From: an uncultured Luminiphilus sp.
GTDB taxonomy: Bacteria; Pseudomonadota; Gammaproteobacteria; Pseudomonadales; Halieaceae
DNA: 64,000 bases
Direction: 5' to 3'
Assembly (NCBI GenBank): GCA_943840615.1
Contig: CALSVI010000012.1
Coordinates: 1 to 64,000 of the forward strand
In this document: one piece after another, positions 29,977-39,886 of the stretch
Layout: every line of letters starts with the position of its first letter
Position numbering within the stretch: the first letter of the stretch is position 1
Made by a program: the position numbers and the translations under genes
The notes under the pieces: generated by a model
Database searches by the model: none
Told to the model about the DNA's origin: nothing
Seen by the model: the letters and a program-made list of their open reading frames with translations, nothing else

Positions 29977-31452
29977 CTACTGAGGGAGGAGCAAATCTTC
30001 TGCCCCTTCTTTGTCATGCAAGCCAAAGCGATCCACCATCGTGGCGCTGGCCTCGTTCAAACCGATCACTTCAACGTCTGCGCCCTCGCGTCGGAACTTG
30101 ATCACAACCTTATCGAGGGCACTGACTGCAGTGATATCCCAGAAATGAGCGCGACTGACATCAATGCGCACGATATCAATCACCTCCTTGAAATCAAAAG
30201 ACTGGCCAAATCGATCAGCGCTAGCAAAGAAAACTTGCCCCAGTACCGTATAAGTACGCACTCGACCCTCGTCTTCTGACTGAGACCGTATCACCAAAAT
30301 ACGGCCCACTTTGTGGGCAAAGAAAAACCCTGATAGCAGCACACCGGATAATACGCCCTGCGCGAGGTCGTGGGTCGATACCGTCACCGCTACCGTGACG
30401 ATCATGACGAAACTGGAACTCGGCGGATGGCTGCGCAGGCTGCGGATCGAATCCCAATTAAAGGTACCGATCGACACCATAATCATAACGGCCACCAATG
30501 CCGCCATGGGTATTTGTCGAACCCAATCACCAAAGAACAGCAGCAGTAGAAGTAAGAAAACACCGGCGCTGAGTGTGGAGAGCCGGCCACGACCTCCCGA
30601 TTTCACGTTGATCACCGATTGTCCGATCATCGCGCAACCCGCCATACCGCCGAGGAAACCACTGGTTATGTTGGCAACACCCTGCCCCACGCACTCGCGG
30701 CTTTTATTGCTATTTGTGTCCGTCAGGTCGTCCACGATTGTGGCGGTCATGAGCGATTCGAGCAGCCCCACGACCATCAAGGTAACGGCATAGGGAAAAA
30801 TGATCTCCAGCGTTGCCCAATTCAGGGGGATATCAGGAATCAAGAAAACCGGCAGTGTTGAGGGCAGGTCTCCCATATCCCCCACGGTCCTCACATCGAT
30901 ACCAAACAATATGGCAGCCGCCGTCAACAACACAATCGCCACCAGCGGCGAGGGCACAATCCGGGTAATAAAAGGCAACCCATAAATGATCCCGAGCCCT
31001 GCCGCCGCCATCACATAGACCGCATAGGGCACATCGATCAATTCCGGCAACTGGGCCATAAAAATCAAAATAGCCAGCGCATTGACGAATCCGGTAACAA
31101 CCGAGCGCGAAACGAAGCGCATTAGCTCGCCCAGGCGAATCCAGCCCGCAATAATTTGGAGTACACCGGTGAGAATGGTCGCGGCAAAAAGGTATTCCAG
31201 ACCATGCTCTTTGACCAGCGTCACCATCAGTAGTGCCATCGCGCCCGTCGCAGCAGAGATCATTCCAGGACGGCCGCCAGCAAAGGCGATGACCACGGCA
31301 ATACAGAATGACGCATACAGGCCCACTCTGGGGTCCACGCCGGCGATAATAGAAAACGCGATCGCCTCGGGTATCAGTGCCAGTGCTACCACCAACCCCG
31401 CCAGCAGGTCGCTGCGAATATTGGAGAACCACTCCTGCCGAAGTTTATTCAT
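29977..31452 (-). CDS. SulP/SLC26 family anion permease with STAS domain
   Basis: [35 protein letters not shown]-terminal STAS. Confidence 0.9.
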   Translation of the reverse strand: MNKLRQEWFSNIRSDLLAGLVVALALIPEAIAFSIIAGVDPRVGLYASFCIAVVIAFAGGRPGMISAATGAMALLMVTLVKEHGLEYLFAATILTGVLQIIAGWIRLGELMRFVSRSVVTGFVNALAILIFMAQLPELIDVPYAVYVMAAAGLGIIYGLPFITRIVPSPLVAIVLLTAAAILFGIDVRTVGDMGDLPSTLPVFLIPDIPLNWATLEIIFPYAVTLMVVGLLESLMTATIVDDLTDTNSNKSRECVGQGVANITSGFLGGMAGCAMIGQSVINVKSGGRGRLSTLSAGVFLLLLLLFFGDWVRQIPMAALVAVMIMVSIGTFNWDSIRSLRSHPPSSSFVMIVTVAVTVSTHDLAQGVLSGVLLSGFFFAHKVGRILVIRSQSEDEGRVRTYTVLGQVFFASADRFGQSFDFKEVIDIVRIDVSRAHFWDITAVSALDKVVIKFRREGADVEVIGLNEASATMVDRFGLHDKEGAEDLLLPQ

Positions 31453-31691
31453 GGGGGAACCGATAAAGAGGATGCGCCGGATTGCCTTGGCGATACGCCT
31501 GAATACAGGGAACGGATCGTTTCACTCCAAACCCAGCTGCAGCTGGACCCGGAACATGAGAATGATTACCCAAAAAATCACCGGCGGCGCTCAACTCAAC
31601 TTGCCGCACACGTCCTACAATTCGGCGCCCCGCCATAACGGGTAGATAAACGCCATTGGTTAAACGCAGTTCATTAATCGAGAGAGACACC

Positions 31692-32846
31692 ATGACAGAC
31701 ACCGCATCGGCAGAATTTGGCTTCGGCACCCAAATCCGTAAATCGCCTTTTTTTGACGCCACCGTCCGCTGGGGGGCAACCGACTTCTCCGTTTATAACC
31801 ACATGTATATCCCCCGGTCTTTCGGCGACCCCGAACAGAACTTTTGGCATCTGGTGAACGACGCAATCCTCTGTGACGTCGCCGTAGAGCGGCAGGTTGA
31901 AATTACCGGAAAAGACGCCGCTCGCTTTGTTCAGTTATTGACTCCTCGTAACCTCTCACAATGTGCAGTGGGGCAATGCAAATACGCACTGATTACCAAT
32001 GCAGCAGGCGGCATTTTGAATGACCCGGTGTTGCTGAGGTTGGAGGAGAACCGGTTCTGGCTGTCATTGGCCGACAGCGACATATTGCTCTGGGCTCAAG
32101 GCGTTGCCACGCACTCTGGCCTAGAGGTGAGTCTTTGCGAGCCCGACGTATCGCCACTGCAACTTCAGGGACCCAAAAGCGGCGACATTATGGCCGCACT
32201 TTTTGGTGAGCAGATCCGTGACCTTAAGTACTACTGGCTGGAGCACTTTGAACTCGATGGCATCCCGTTGGTCATTTCACGAACCGGGTGGTCGAGTGAA
32301 CTGGGCTATGAACTGTATCTGCTCGATGGCTCCCAAGGTGATGCGCTGTGGGAGAAGCTGATGGCCGTTGGCGGCCCGCTGGGTCTCAAGCCGGGACATA
32401 CCTCCTCAATCAGACGCATAGAAGGCGGGATGCTCTCTTATCATGCCGATATGGATGCCGCGACCAATCCCTTCGAGCTCGGTCTCGATCGGCTGGTCGA
32501 TCTTGAAATGTCTGCCGACTTCATCGGCAAAGAGGCGCTTCGGCAGATCCGTCAACAGGGCGTCACTCGCTGTCAGGTTGGCCTCGAGATTGACGGCGAC
32601 CGGCTGTCCGGTCCCAATACCCGGCTCTGGCCCGTATCACTGGACAGTACTCCTGTAGGAAAAGTCACCTCCGCCGTGTATTCGCCTCGCCTCAAGAAAA
32701 ATATTGCGCTGGCCATGGTGACGGCAGACGCTGCCACCTTAGGTGCCTCGGTTGAGGTTGATATGGCCGGCGAGATCCGCAGTGCCACCATCGTGCCAAA
32801 ACCCTTTTACGATCCGAAGAAGAGCATCACCGCAGGTACGGCGTGA
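31692..32846 (+). CDS. dmdA: GcvT-family demethylase, DmdA-like (DMSP demethylase candidate)
   Basis: YNHMYIPRSF, DVAVERQVEITGKDAARFVQLLTPRNL, VGQCKYALITNAAGGILNDPV, WLSLADSDILLW, EPDVSPLQLQGPKS resemble DmdA as I recall it. Confidence 0.65.
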   Translation: MTDTASAEFGFGTQIRKSPFFDATVRWGATDFSVYNHMYIPRSFGDPEQNFWHLVNDAILCDVAVERQVEITGKDAARFVQLLTPRNLSQCAVGQCKYALITNAAGGILNDPVLLRLEENRFWLSLADSDILLWAQGVATHSGLEVSLCEPDVSPLQLQGPKSGDIMAALFGEQIRDLKYYWLEHFELDGIPLVISRTGWSSELGYELYLLDGSQGDALWEKLMAVGGPLGLKPGHTSSIRRIEGGMLSYHADMDAATNPFELGLDRLVDLEMSADFIGKEALRQIRQQGVTRCQVGLEIDGDRLSGPNTRLWPVSLDSTPVGKVTSAVYSPRLKKNIALAMVTADAATLGASVEVDMAGEIRSATIVPKPFYDPKKSITAGTA

Positions 32847-32966
32847 CGCGCCATCTGCACTAAACGACTCGAACCGGGTGGGGTCGAGGTCCGGACCCCT
32901 TTAACGCCACGACCGGCCCGGCACCACCGGTTGTGGCGCGGGCATACTGGAGTATGTTGAGAAGGG

Positions 32967-34598
32967 CTACCGCAGCGACTCAACGCGCTCACGCAAGGCG
33001 GTCTTGAGAATCTTGCCCGTCGATGTTTTGGGAAGCGCTTCAAAGATCACTCGTTTGGGCCGCTTATAGCCGGCTAGCTCACCCCGGGCATGTTCAATTA
33101 AATCGGCCTCGCTAATGTCACAGCCTTCTACCAACTCCACAAACGCGCACGGCACTTCCCCCCATTTCTCATCGGGCATGGCCACTACTGCGACACAGGC
33201 CACCGCTGAGTGGCTGTAGAGTGCATTTTCCACCTCGATGGAGGAAATATTTTCCCCCCCCGAGATGATAATGTCTTTGGAGCGATCCCTGATCTCAATG
33301 TAGCCATCGGCATGCTGAACCGCTAGATCCCCTGACCAGAACCAACCATCGTTGAATGCCTTCGCCGTTGTGTCGAGCTGCTTGAGATAACCCTTCATGA
33401 CGATGTTGCCCCGAAACGCGACCTCTCCCTGGGTGACCCCATCCCAGGGCACAGGCCGTCGGGTGTCCGGATCCAGCACCATGACATCCTCCTGCAACTC
33501 GTAGGCCACACCCTGCCGGGCCTTCAGCTTCGCTTGTTCTTCCGCACTGAGGCTCGACCAGGTTGCCCGCTCCGCGCACACCACGGCGGGCCCATAAACC
33601 TCGGTGAGACCGTATACATGGGTAATCGATATGCCCATATTTTCCATGGCGAGGATGGTCTGGGGCGGTGGCGGTGCTGCCGCGGTCATCATGCGAACAG
33701 ACTGTGAGAACGACTGTTCCTCGGCGCCTGCGGCGCTGATGATCATTGACATAATAATGGGCGCCCCACACAGGTGTGTCACTCCGTGATCAGAGAATGC
33801 AGCGTAGATTCCCTCCGCTGTGGGGCTCCTTAAGAACACATGGGTGCCTGCGAGTAGCGTAATCGTCCAGGGGAAGCACCATCCGTTGCAATGAAAGAGT
33901 GGCAATGTCCACAGGTAAACCGGGTGATGGGGCATTTCCCAGGTCACCACATTATTCACGGCATTGGTCCAGGCACCGCGATGGGAGTACACCACACCCT
34001 TAGGTTGCCCAGTGGTACCAGAAGTGTAGTTGAGGGCGATCGCATCCCATTCATCGTCAGGGAGACGGTAATCAAACTCGGGATCTCCCTCGGCCAGCAG
34101 CGCGTCATAGGTCAGCGCACCAATGCACTCCCCACCCGGCCCTTCGGGGTCCTCAATATCGATAATCAGCAAGTCTCGTCCAGATCGCTCCACTGCCTCT
34201 TTTGCCAGCTCGGCGTACTCGGTGTCGACCAGCAGCACCTTGGCTTCCCCGTGATCAAGGATGTAGCCCAGCGTCTTGGCGTCCAATCGCACATTATTGG
34301 CATTGAGTACCGCTCCCAGCATGGGAACGGCCAGCGAGCATTCCAGTGCTTCCGGTATATTGGGCGCGATCAGCGCGACAGTGTCGCCCTTACCCACCCC
34401 CCTCAGTGAGAGCGCTGAGGCAAGCCGCTTGCACCGCTCAGCTACCTCACCCCAATTCCGCCGGATACTGCCATGAATTTGCGCAGGAAGATCTGAATAG
34501 ACCCGCTCGGTGCGCTTGAGCACCGAGACGGGCGTCAGCGGGGCAAAGTTGGCACTGTTCTGGCCGAGCTCTGGCCCGGTGTAGATATTCATACTCAA
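32967..34598 (-). CDS. acyl-CoA synthetase, DmdB-like (MMPA-CoA ligase candidate)
   Basis: NYTSGTTGQPKGVVYSHRG, HCNGWCFPW, RSKDIIISGGENISSIEVE, KTSTGKILKTALRE. Confidence 0.8.
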   Translation of the reverse strand: MSMNIYTGPELGQNSANFAPLTPVSVLKRTERVYSDLPAQIHGSIRRNWGEVAERCKRLASALSLRGVGKGDTVALIAPNIPEALECSLAVPMLGAVLNANNVRLDAKTLGYILDHGEAKVLLVDTEYAELAKEAVERSGRDLLIIDIEDPEGPGGECIGALTYDALLAEGDPEFDYRLPDDEWDAIALNYTSGTTGQPKGVVYSHRGAWTNAVNNVVTWEMPHHPVYLWTLPLFHCNGWCFPWTITLLAGTHVFLRSPTAEGIYAAFSDHGVTHLCGAPIIMSMIISAAGAEEQSFSQSVRMMTAAAPPPPQTILAMENMGISITHVYGLTEVYGPAVVCAERATWSSLSAEEQAKLKARQGVAYELQEDVMVLDPDTRRPVPWDGVTQGEVAFRGNIVMKGYLKQLDTTAKAFNDGWFWSGDLAVQHADGYIEIRDRSKDIIISGGENISSIEVENALYSHSAVACVAVVAMPDEKWGEVPCAFVELVEGCDISEADLIEHARGELAGYKRPKRVIFEALPKTSTGKILKTALRERVESLR

Positions 34599-34683
34599 AC
34601 TTTACCCTCATCAGGATCCAAGCCTGCGTGACGCCTCCGGCGTCCCACGCGGGCTCAAGACAGAGAGTGTAGCGCGAGGCCCC

Positions 34684-35295
34684 TCAGGCAGAAAATGCCT
34701 TGGCGCAAGCGGGCCTGGCCATCAGTCGATCTGCGTAGGCGCTCAGATTGGGATACGCCTCATCGGTAATGATGCCCAACCGCTTCGACATAATGCAGGC
34801 GTGACCAAGCATCGTGTCGGCCGCAGAGAATGCGCCAATCAGATAGTCACGACCGGCTATTGCGGCTTCCACCGGCAACCAAGCCTTGGACAACAGGCGC
34901 TCTGCCTGCGAGCGCACCGTCTCGTCCTGTCGATCGGGGGGCAACAACAGAGTATGGACAACGATGGTATTGATGGGCGGCATGACCATGCCCTCACAAT
35001 AATGAAACCACTGCAGATACTCGGGGAAATGCGGATCGTCTGAGGCAGGCTTTAAGCCACCATTTTTATGGCGCTCGAGAATATATTCCGCAATCGCACC
35101 CGACTCATAAATCGAGATATCACCATCTTCCAAAACGGGAATCCGTCCGAGGGGGTGGCGTGCCCGATGGTCATCGGATTTGAGGTCCTTGGGGTGAAAA
35201 TCCATGCGGTTGAGCTCGTACTCGAGCCCCAGCTCTTCGAGTAACCACAAAGTCCGGCTGGCACGACTGTTGGGGGCAAAATGGAGTTTTAACAT
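34684..35295 (-). CDS. glutathione S-transferase
   Basis: MLKLHFAPNSRASRTLWLLEELGLEYELNRMDF...GRIPVLEDGDISIYESGAIAEYI; start 35295 preferred. Confidence 0.9.
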   Translation of the reverse strand: MLKLHFAPNSRASRTLWLLEELGLEYELNRMDFHPKDLKSDDHRARHPLGRIPVLEDGDISIYESGAIAEYILERHKNGGLKPASDDPHFPEYLQWFHYCEGMVMPPINTIVVHTLLLPPDRQDETVRSQAERLLSKAWLPVEAAIAGRDYLIGAFSAADTMLGHACIMSKRLGIITDEAYPNLSAYADRLMARPACAKAFSA

Positions 35296-35351
35296 GACAT
35301 CACATCCTTTCATTGAGCCAGGATCGCACTGGCCTTGTGTCCATCCATATA

Positions 35352-35370
35352 TTGGCACATAAAATGCCAA
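35352..35370. promoter_or_regulatory. perfect inverted repeat TTGGCA-CATAAAA-TGCCAA upstream of GST locus 2
   Basis: 6-bp perfect arms, shared with 4681-4699, about 57 nt upstream of the GST start. Confidence 0.6.
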
Positions 35371-35407
35371 TTTTTGAACCTTTGATTAGTGTTCTGCAAG
35401 AGGTGTA

Positions 35408-36463
35408 TCAGAGAACGGTAGACCGCTCAGAGGCGTGCTCGCCCTCGCTGATGAGACGAACACCCAGACCAATCAAACGTATCGGTCGAGACTTTCGCTC
35501 CCAACCCTCAACCAACAGGTCTTCATAGTCGGCCTCTACGGCCTTGGTGCCTACGCGCTCTACAGTGGTGGTAGTGAAATCGTTGAACTTCAGCTTAATG
35601 AAGGCTTTGTCGATCGCGTGCCATGCCTTGGCCGCTTCTATGCGCTCCATCAGGTTGAGGTAAAGCCCCTCAATAATCGGCGACCACTCAGCAGGACCGC
35701 TCACATCCTCTGCAAAGGTACGTTCGACACTGATTGACTTCCGTACCCGGCTAGGCTGGACCGGCCGCTCATCACGGCCTCGAGCCCGTTCATGCAGCAC
35801 CACGCCAAACTGACCAAAACGTCGCCGCAGATCGTGCAAACTCCACTCCCGCACGTCAGCGCAGGTTCTGAGACCGTAGCGGTGCATTTTATCGGCTGTC
35901 ACCGCACCCACACCGGGAATTTTTTTGACGGACAGTGCCGCGACGAACGCGTCGACTTCGGTGGGGGTGACGACGGTCAAGCCATTGGGTTTTTCCCAGT
36001 CGGAGGCGACCTTGGCGATAAACTTATTGACCGAAACCCCCGCCGATACAGTGATCGCCAACTCTTCCTCTACGCGCTTTCGGATCATCTTGGCAATGCG
36101 GGTAGCCGTGAGGTCTTCCTCGCAAACCTCGCTGACATCAAGGTAAGCCTCATCAAGAGATAACGGCTCAATGACTTCGGTGAAATCGGCGAAAATGCTC
36201 CGCATCACTTTTGACGCCTCACGATACTTGTGCATTTGCGGCGGCACGACGGTTAGCTGGGGACACAAGCGCATCGCCTGCGCGGTGGGCATGGCAGAGC
36301 GCACGCCGTAGGCTCGTGCATCGTAATTGCAAGTGGTGAGCACACCTCTGCGCTCGGCGCTCCCCCCCACGGCCATCGGAATACCCCGCAGTTCCGGCCG
36401 ATCGCGCATTTCAATCGCGGCGTAAAAGCAATCGGCGTCGATGTGGATAATCTTGCGCTGCAT
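35408..36463 (-). CDS. dinB: DNA polymerase IV
   Basis: HIDADCFYAAIEMRD, SLDEAYLDVS, SAGVSVNKFIAKVASDWEKPNG. Confidence 0.95.
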   Translation of the reverse strand: MQRKIIHIDADCFYAAIEMRDRPELRGIPMAVGGSAERRGVLTTCNYDARAYGVRSAMPTAQAMRLCPQLTVVPPQMHKYREASKVMRSIFADFTEVIEPLSLDEAYLDVSEVCEEDLTATRIAKMIRKRVEEELAITVSAGVSVNKFIAKVASDWEKPNGLTVVTPTEVDAFVAALSVKKIPGVGAVTADKMHRYGLRTCADVREWSLHDLRRRFGQFGVVLHERARGRDERPVQPSRVRKSISVERTFAEDVSGPAEWSPIIEGLYLNLMERIEAAKAWHAIDKAFIKLKFNDFTTTTVERVGTKAVEADYEDLLVEGWERKSRPIRLIGLGVRLISEGEHASERSTVL

Positions 36464-36549
36464 AGCGCGAGGGTACACTGAAAAACCGGGGCTTTACCCG
36501 CACTCTAAATTGCCGCAGGCTTTCTGCGTGAACACTGCCAGGACCGTTG

Positions 36550-37719
36550 ATGACTCTCGTCAAACAAAATACCGCCGCCTCTCGCCAACCCCTGCTTAAT
36601 GAGACGCAGCTGGCGGAGCGAATTTTTCAACATATCGATCACGGTACGACAGACCTCGGCGATACCGTGTGGCAGGCCCCCGTGGAGCACTACCTGAGTC
36701 TCGAGCGGTTTGAAGCCGAATGTGCGCTGATACGGCGATATCCCACCCCTTTTTGTCCTTCAACGGCGCTGCTCGACAACGGAAGTTATATCGCGAGGAA
36801 GGCGGCCGGAAATCCGCTGCTGGTCGTAAGAGGCGACGACGGGCGAGTGCGCGCTTTTATCAATGCCTGCCGGCATCGCGGGATGCAAGTCGCAGAGGGC
36901 AGCGGCTGCGCCAAGGCTTTCTCCTGCCCCTATCATGCCTGGACTTATGGGCTCGACGGCACGCTGAAGGGCGTACCAGGTCAGGACGGCTTTCCCGGCC
37001 TTGATCGGAGCCAGCGTGGCTTAAAAGAAGTCGCCGCCCTTGAACGCGGCGGTATCGTCTACGTGCAGCAAGACGGCGAAATTGATCCGAGGCTGCTCGA
37101 TGATGCGCTGGATTATTTTGAGGCCGATCAGGTGCTTTTCGACCAGAGGGTGCTGACTGATCAAGCCAACTGGAAGCTCCTCTACGAAACGCTGATGGAG
37201 GGTTATCACATCAAGTCTCTGCATCGAGACTCGTTCTACCCCTTTGGCTTTAACAATCTCAATGTAGTAGAAACTTTTGGTCCGCACTCGCGGGTGGTGT
37301 ATCCCTTCCAGCGCATCGAGCAAATCCGATCTCTCGAGCCCAGCCAGCGCAAAGTCGGTGGTCTGGTGACCTCGGTCTACATGTTATTTCCCAATGCCAG
37401 TATTTCTGTCCTCTCAAAACACGCCAACCTGGTGATCCTTGAGCCGGTGTCGCCGACGCAGTCACAGTGGGTCATCTACAGCGTGGTTAGTTCTTCACAT
37501 TCGGACAACCCGGTCTCTATTGAAGAAGCACAGCGAGATGCCGCCTTCGTTAACGACTCGGGTCAGGAAGAGGATCGTGCAGCCGCTGCAGCTATTCAAG
37601 AGACGCTTGCGAGTGGCGCCAATACTCACTTGACGTTTGGCCACTTTGAAAAAGCGATTGTGCACTTTCATCAGCAACTGGAGCAGGCGCTGACCACCCG
37701 CTCCGCTTCGCAAAACTAG
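36550..37719 (+). CDS. Rieske aromatic ring-hydroxylating dioxygenase alpha subunit family
   Basis: CRHRGMQVAEG...CPYHAWTYGLDG Rieske cluster; ETLMEGYHIKSLH iron site. Confidence 0.9.
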   Translation: MTLVKQNTAASRQPLLNETQLAERIFQHIDHGTTDLGDTVWQAPVEHYLSLERFEAECALIRRYPTPFCPSTALLDNGSYIARKAAGNPLLVVRGDDGRVRAFINACRHRGMQVAEGSGCAKAFSCPYHAWTYGLDGTLKGVPGQDGFPGLDRSQRGLKEVAALERGGIVYVQQDGEIDPRLLDDALDYFEADQVLFDQRVLTDQANWKLLYETLMEGYHIKSLHRDSFYPFGFNNLNVVETFGPHSRVVYPFQRIEQIRSLEPSQRKVGGLVTSVYMLFPNASISVLSKHANLVILEPVSPTQSQWVIYSVVSSSHSDNPVSIEEAQRDAAFVNDSGQEEDRAAAAAIQETLASGANTHLTFGHFEKAIVHFHQQLEQALTTRSASQN

Positions 37720-37745
37720 CCTACAAAACGCGTAAGGAGCTTGTG

Positions 37746-38315
37746 ATGACTCGAATTGCAGCACCCGGAGATGAGCTGCTGAGTCAGTGTGCCCCCCTGC
37801 TTGCGCAAGCTGAACATACCATGGGGTATCGACCGAACGACGTACTGAGCCTGTGCCACTGGCCGGAGCTGTTACAGAGCCTCGGCGGATTAGTGCAGAC
37901 CGTACTTCAAACCGGTGAGGTGGATCCAACGCTGAAGCGGTTGATTGGTATCATCAGTAGCCGCACCCAAGGCTGCACTTACTGCACAGCCCATTCGAGC
38001 TATGGCGCGAACCAGCTGGGCGTTGAAGCAGACAAAATCGCCGCCGTCTTTGAGTTCGAAACCTCGCCGCTTTTCAGTGATGCAGAGCGGGTGGTGCTCC
38101 GCGTCGCATGGCACGGGGCTTTGCAACCCAATGCGGTCAGCGATGCGGATTTCGCTGCCCTAAAGGAGTACTTTTCGGAGCGGGAGATCGTCGAAATTGT
38201 GGCAGTGCTGTCGCTGTACGGTTTTCTCAATCGCTGGAACGACACCTTAAAAACGGAGCTAGAGGCACCGCCCGCGGCTTTCGCGACATCACTCGCCGAT
38301 ACCGGTCAGGTATAA
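37746..38315 (+). CDS. carboxymuconolactone decarboxylase/AhpD-like protein
   Basis: GCTYCTAHSSYGANQLG CxxC motif. Confidence 0.8.
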   Translation: MTRIAAPGDELLSQCAPLLAQAEHTMGYRPNDVLSLCHWPELLQSLGGLVQTVLQTGEVDPTLKRLIGIISSRTQGCTYCTAHSSYGANQLGVEADKIAAVFEFETSPLFSDAERVVLRVAWHGALQPNAVSDADFAALKEYFSEREIVEIVAVLSLYGFLNRWNDTLKTELEAPPAAFATSLADTGQV

Positions 38316-38787
38316 AGCTTACTTCCGCGTCGCCGGCCTGTACCTTTTCGAAATGGGCCTCGAGGATCTCACTACCCAGAGTAGAGCCATCGTTATTGCC
38401 CAGCTTGATCGCCGGCCAGGCGCCGGTGGCAAACATAAAGAGCACCGTCGTGCCCTCCGGTCCGGCGACGAGCGGGCCATACCCTCTATTGGCAAGGCCA
38501 ATGCGGATATCCCCCGCCTCATGCCAGGTAGCACCGACCCGCTGCGAACCCTCGAGAATAATCTCGGTGTAGTCGCAGTCATGGGTGTGCGCCTCAATGG
38601 TGCAGCCCGGCGGGTAAAAGACTTTGAAGACTGTCGGTGATTCCGGGCGGGTCGGGTCCCCGATCCGGTACATGGAAGAGATCACCCCGGTGGGCAGCTC
38701 AATCTTGTCGAGATCTTCCCAGTTCAGCGCGTAGTGGCCCTTGCGCTCAAGCGCTTCTTTAATTTCTTGATCAGTTGCCTGCGCCAC
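38227..38787 (-). CDS. cupin-domain protein
   Basis: PPGCTIEAHTHDCDYTEIILEGSQRVG; 3' end overlaps the convergent neighbour by 89 nt. Confidence 0.7.
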   Translation of the reverse strand: MAQATDQEIKEALERKGHYALNWEDLDKIELPTGVISSMYRIGDPTRPESPTVFKVFYPPGCTIEAHTHDCDYTEIILEGSQRVGATWHEAGDIRIGLANRGYGPLVAGPEGTTVLFMFATGAWPAIKLGNNDGSTLGSEILEAHFEKVQAGDAEVSFIPDRYRRVMSRKPRAVPLAPFLRCRSSD

Positions 38788-39740
38788 TTTGGCCCCCTAT
38801 TTTCCAGCTCGCGCGAAGAGACATAGCTGCTGCAACGCCACGTTGCGGCAGCCAGCGAGGTAATCGCACCTACATCGTACTGGGGCGCCACCTCCACTAC
38901 GTCCATACCCACCAGATTAATGCCCCTCAAGTGCTGCAATATCTGCATAGCTTGATGTGTCGACAACCCACCTACCACCGGCGTACCGGTTCCAGGCGCG
39001 AAGCTGGGGTCGAGGCAATCAATATCGAAGGTCAGGTAACAGGGCCGGTCGCCGACAATGTCCTTCACCCTGGCGGCTAAATCGACAGCCTTCAAATCAT
39101 GGACGGCGGCAGCGTCGAAAATATGAAAACCGTGGTCACTATCGTTATGGGTACGCAGGCCGATCTGCGCCGAGTGGGCTGGCGACACGAGCCCTTGCTG
39201 TGCGGCGTGATAGAACATGGTGCCATGATCAATTCGCTGGTGCTCCTCTGCCCAGGTATCGGAATGCGCGTCGAAGTGGATCAGCGACAGCTCACCGTGC
39301 TTCTCCGCATGCGCCCTGAGCAACGGATAGGACACAAAGTGATCGCCACCAATCGACAACAACGCCGTATCGGTGGCGAGAATCTGTCGCGCACAGTCAT
39401 AAATTTCGTCAGGCACCCCGGCAGGATGACCTGCATCAAAATCGCAGTCTCCGTAATCGACCACCGCGAGCTCGTCAAAGGGGGAAAAGTCCCACCCCAC
39501 GGGCTGGCGCTCCCAAGCAAGACTGGCCGATGCCTCACGCACTGCACGGGGACCATACCGACTTCCCGGGCGGGCGGTGGTCGCCAAATCAAAGGGTATA
39601 CCCAGAATCGCCACGTCGGCTTCAGAAAGATCGCGCGAGTAGCGCCTGCGCATAAAACTCAGAATACCGCCGTAGGTGGCCTCCTCGGTGACGCCGTATA
39701 GGCTCTCTCGCAGCAGCGCCTGATCAGGGGGTGAACTCAT
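38724..39740 (-). CDS. speB: agmatinase/arginase family; probable frameshift near 38840, likely true end 38797
   Basis: GGDHFVSYPLLRAH, HFDAHSDTW, TFDIDCLDPSFAPGTGTPVVGG; downstream frame gives LALQQLCLFARAGK*. Confidence 0.85.
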   Translation of the reverse strand: MSSPPDQALLRESLYGVTEEATYGGILSFMRRRYSRDLSEADVAILGIPFDLATTARPGSRYGPRAVREASASLAWERQPVGWDFSPFDELAVVDYGDCDFDAGHPAGVPDEIYDCARQILATDTALLSIGGDHFVSYPLLRAHAEKHGELSLIHFDAHSDTWAEEHQRIDHGTMFYHAAQQGLVSPAHSAQIGLRTHNDSDHGFHIFDAAAVHDLKAVDLAARVKDIVGDRPCYLTFDIDCLDPSFAPGTGTPVVGGLSTHQAMQILQHLRGINLVGMDVVEVAPQYDVGAITSLAAATWRCSSYVSSRELENRGPKWRRQLIKKLKKRLSARATTR

Positions 39741-39886
39741 GATCGATTTCCTGTTGTGGTGACTCGCGACTCAATAAGTAAATCACATAACCCATTGCAA
39801 AGCAGACGAACACCCGCAAATTGGTCCTAGTGCGGCGTGAGTGGCTGGCCAAGCTTTTTGCCTGCTGTTCCCACGCATTAACGATG

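Noticed and set aside
30833-31432. 199-aa minus-strand ORF
   Set aside because: Same-strand alternate frame inside the SulP permease; no domain-like sequence.
31082-31645. 187-aa plus-strand ORF
   Set aside because: Mostly antisense to SulP permease; Ser/Thr/Arg-rich shadow translation without recognisable features.
32876-32940. Possible hairpins between the convergent DmdA-like and DmdB-like genes (e.g. GCCACGACCGG/CCGGTTGTGGC)
   Set aside because: Large loop and no U-tract; too weak to call as terminator.
39099-39701. 200-aa plus-strand ORF
   Set aside because: Antisense to the clear agmatinase-like gene; composition reads as out-of-frame translation of GC-rich coding DNA.
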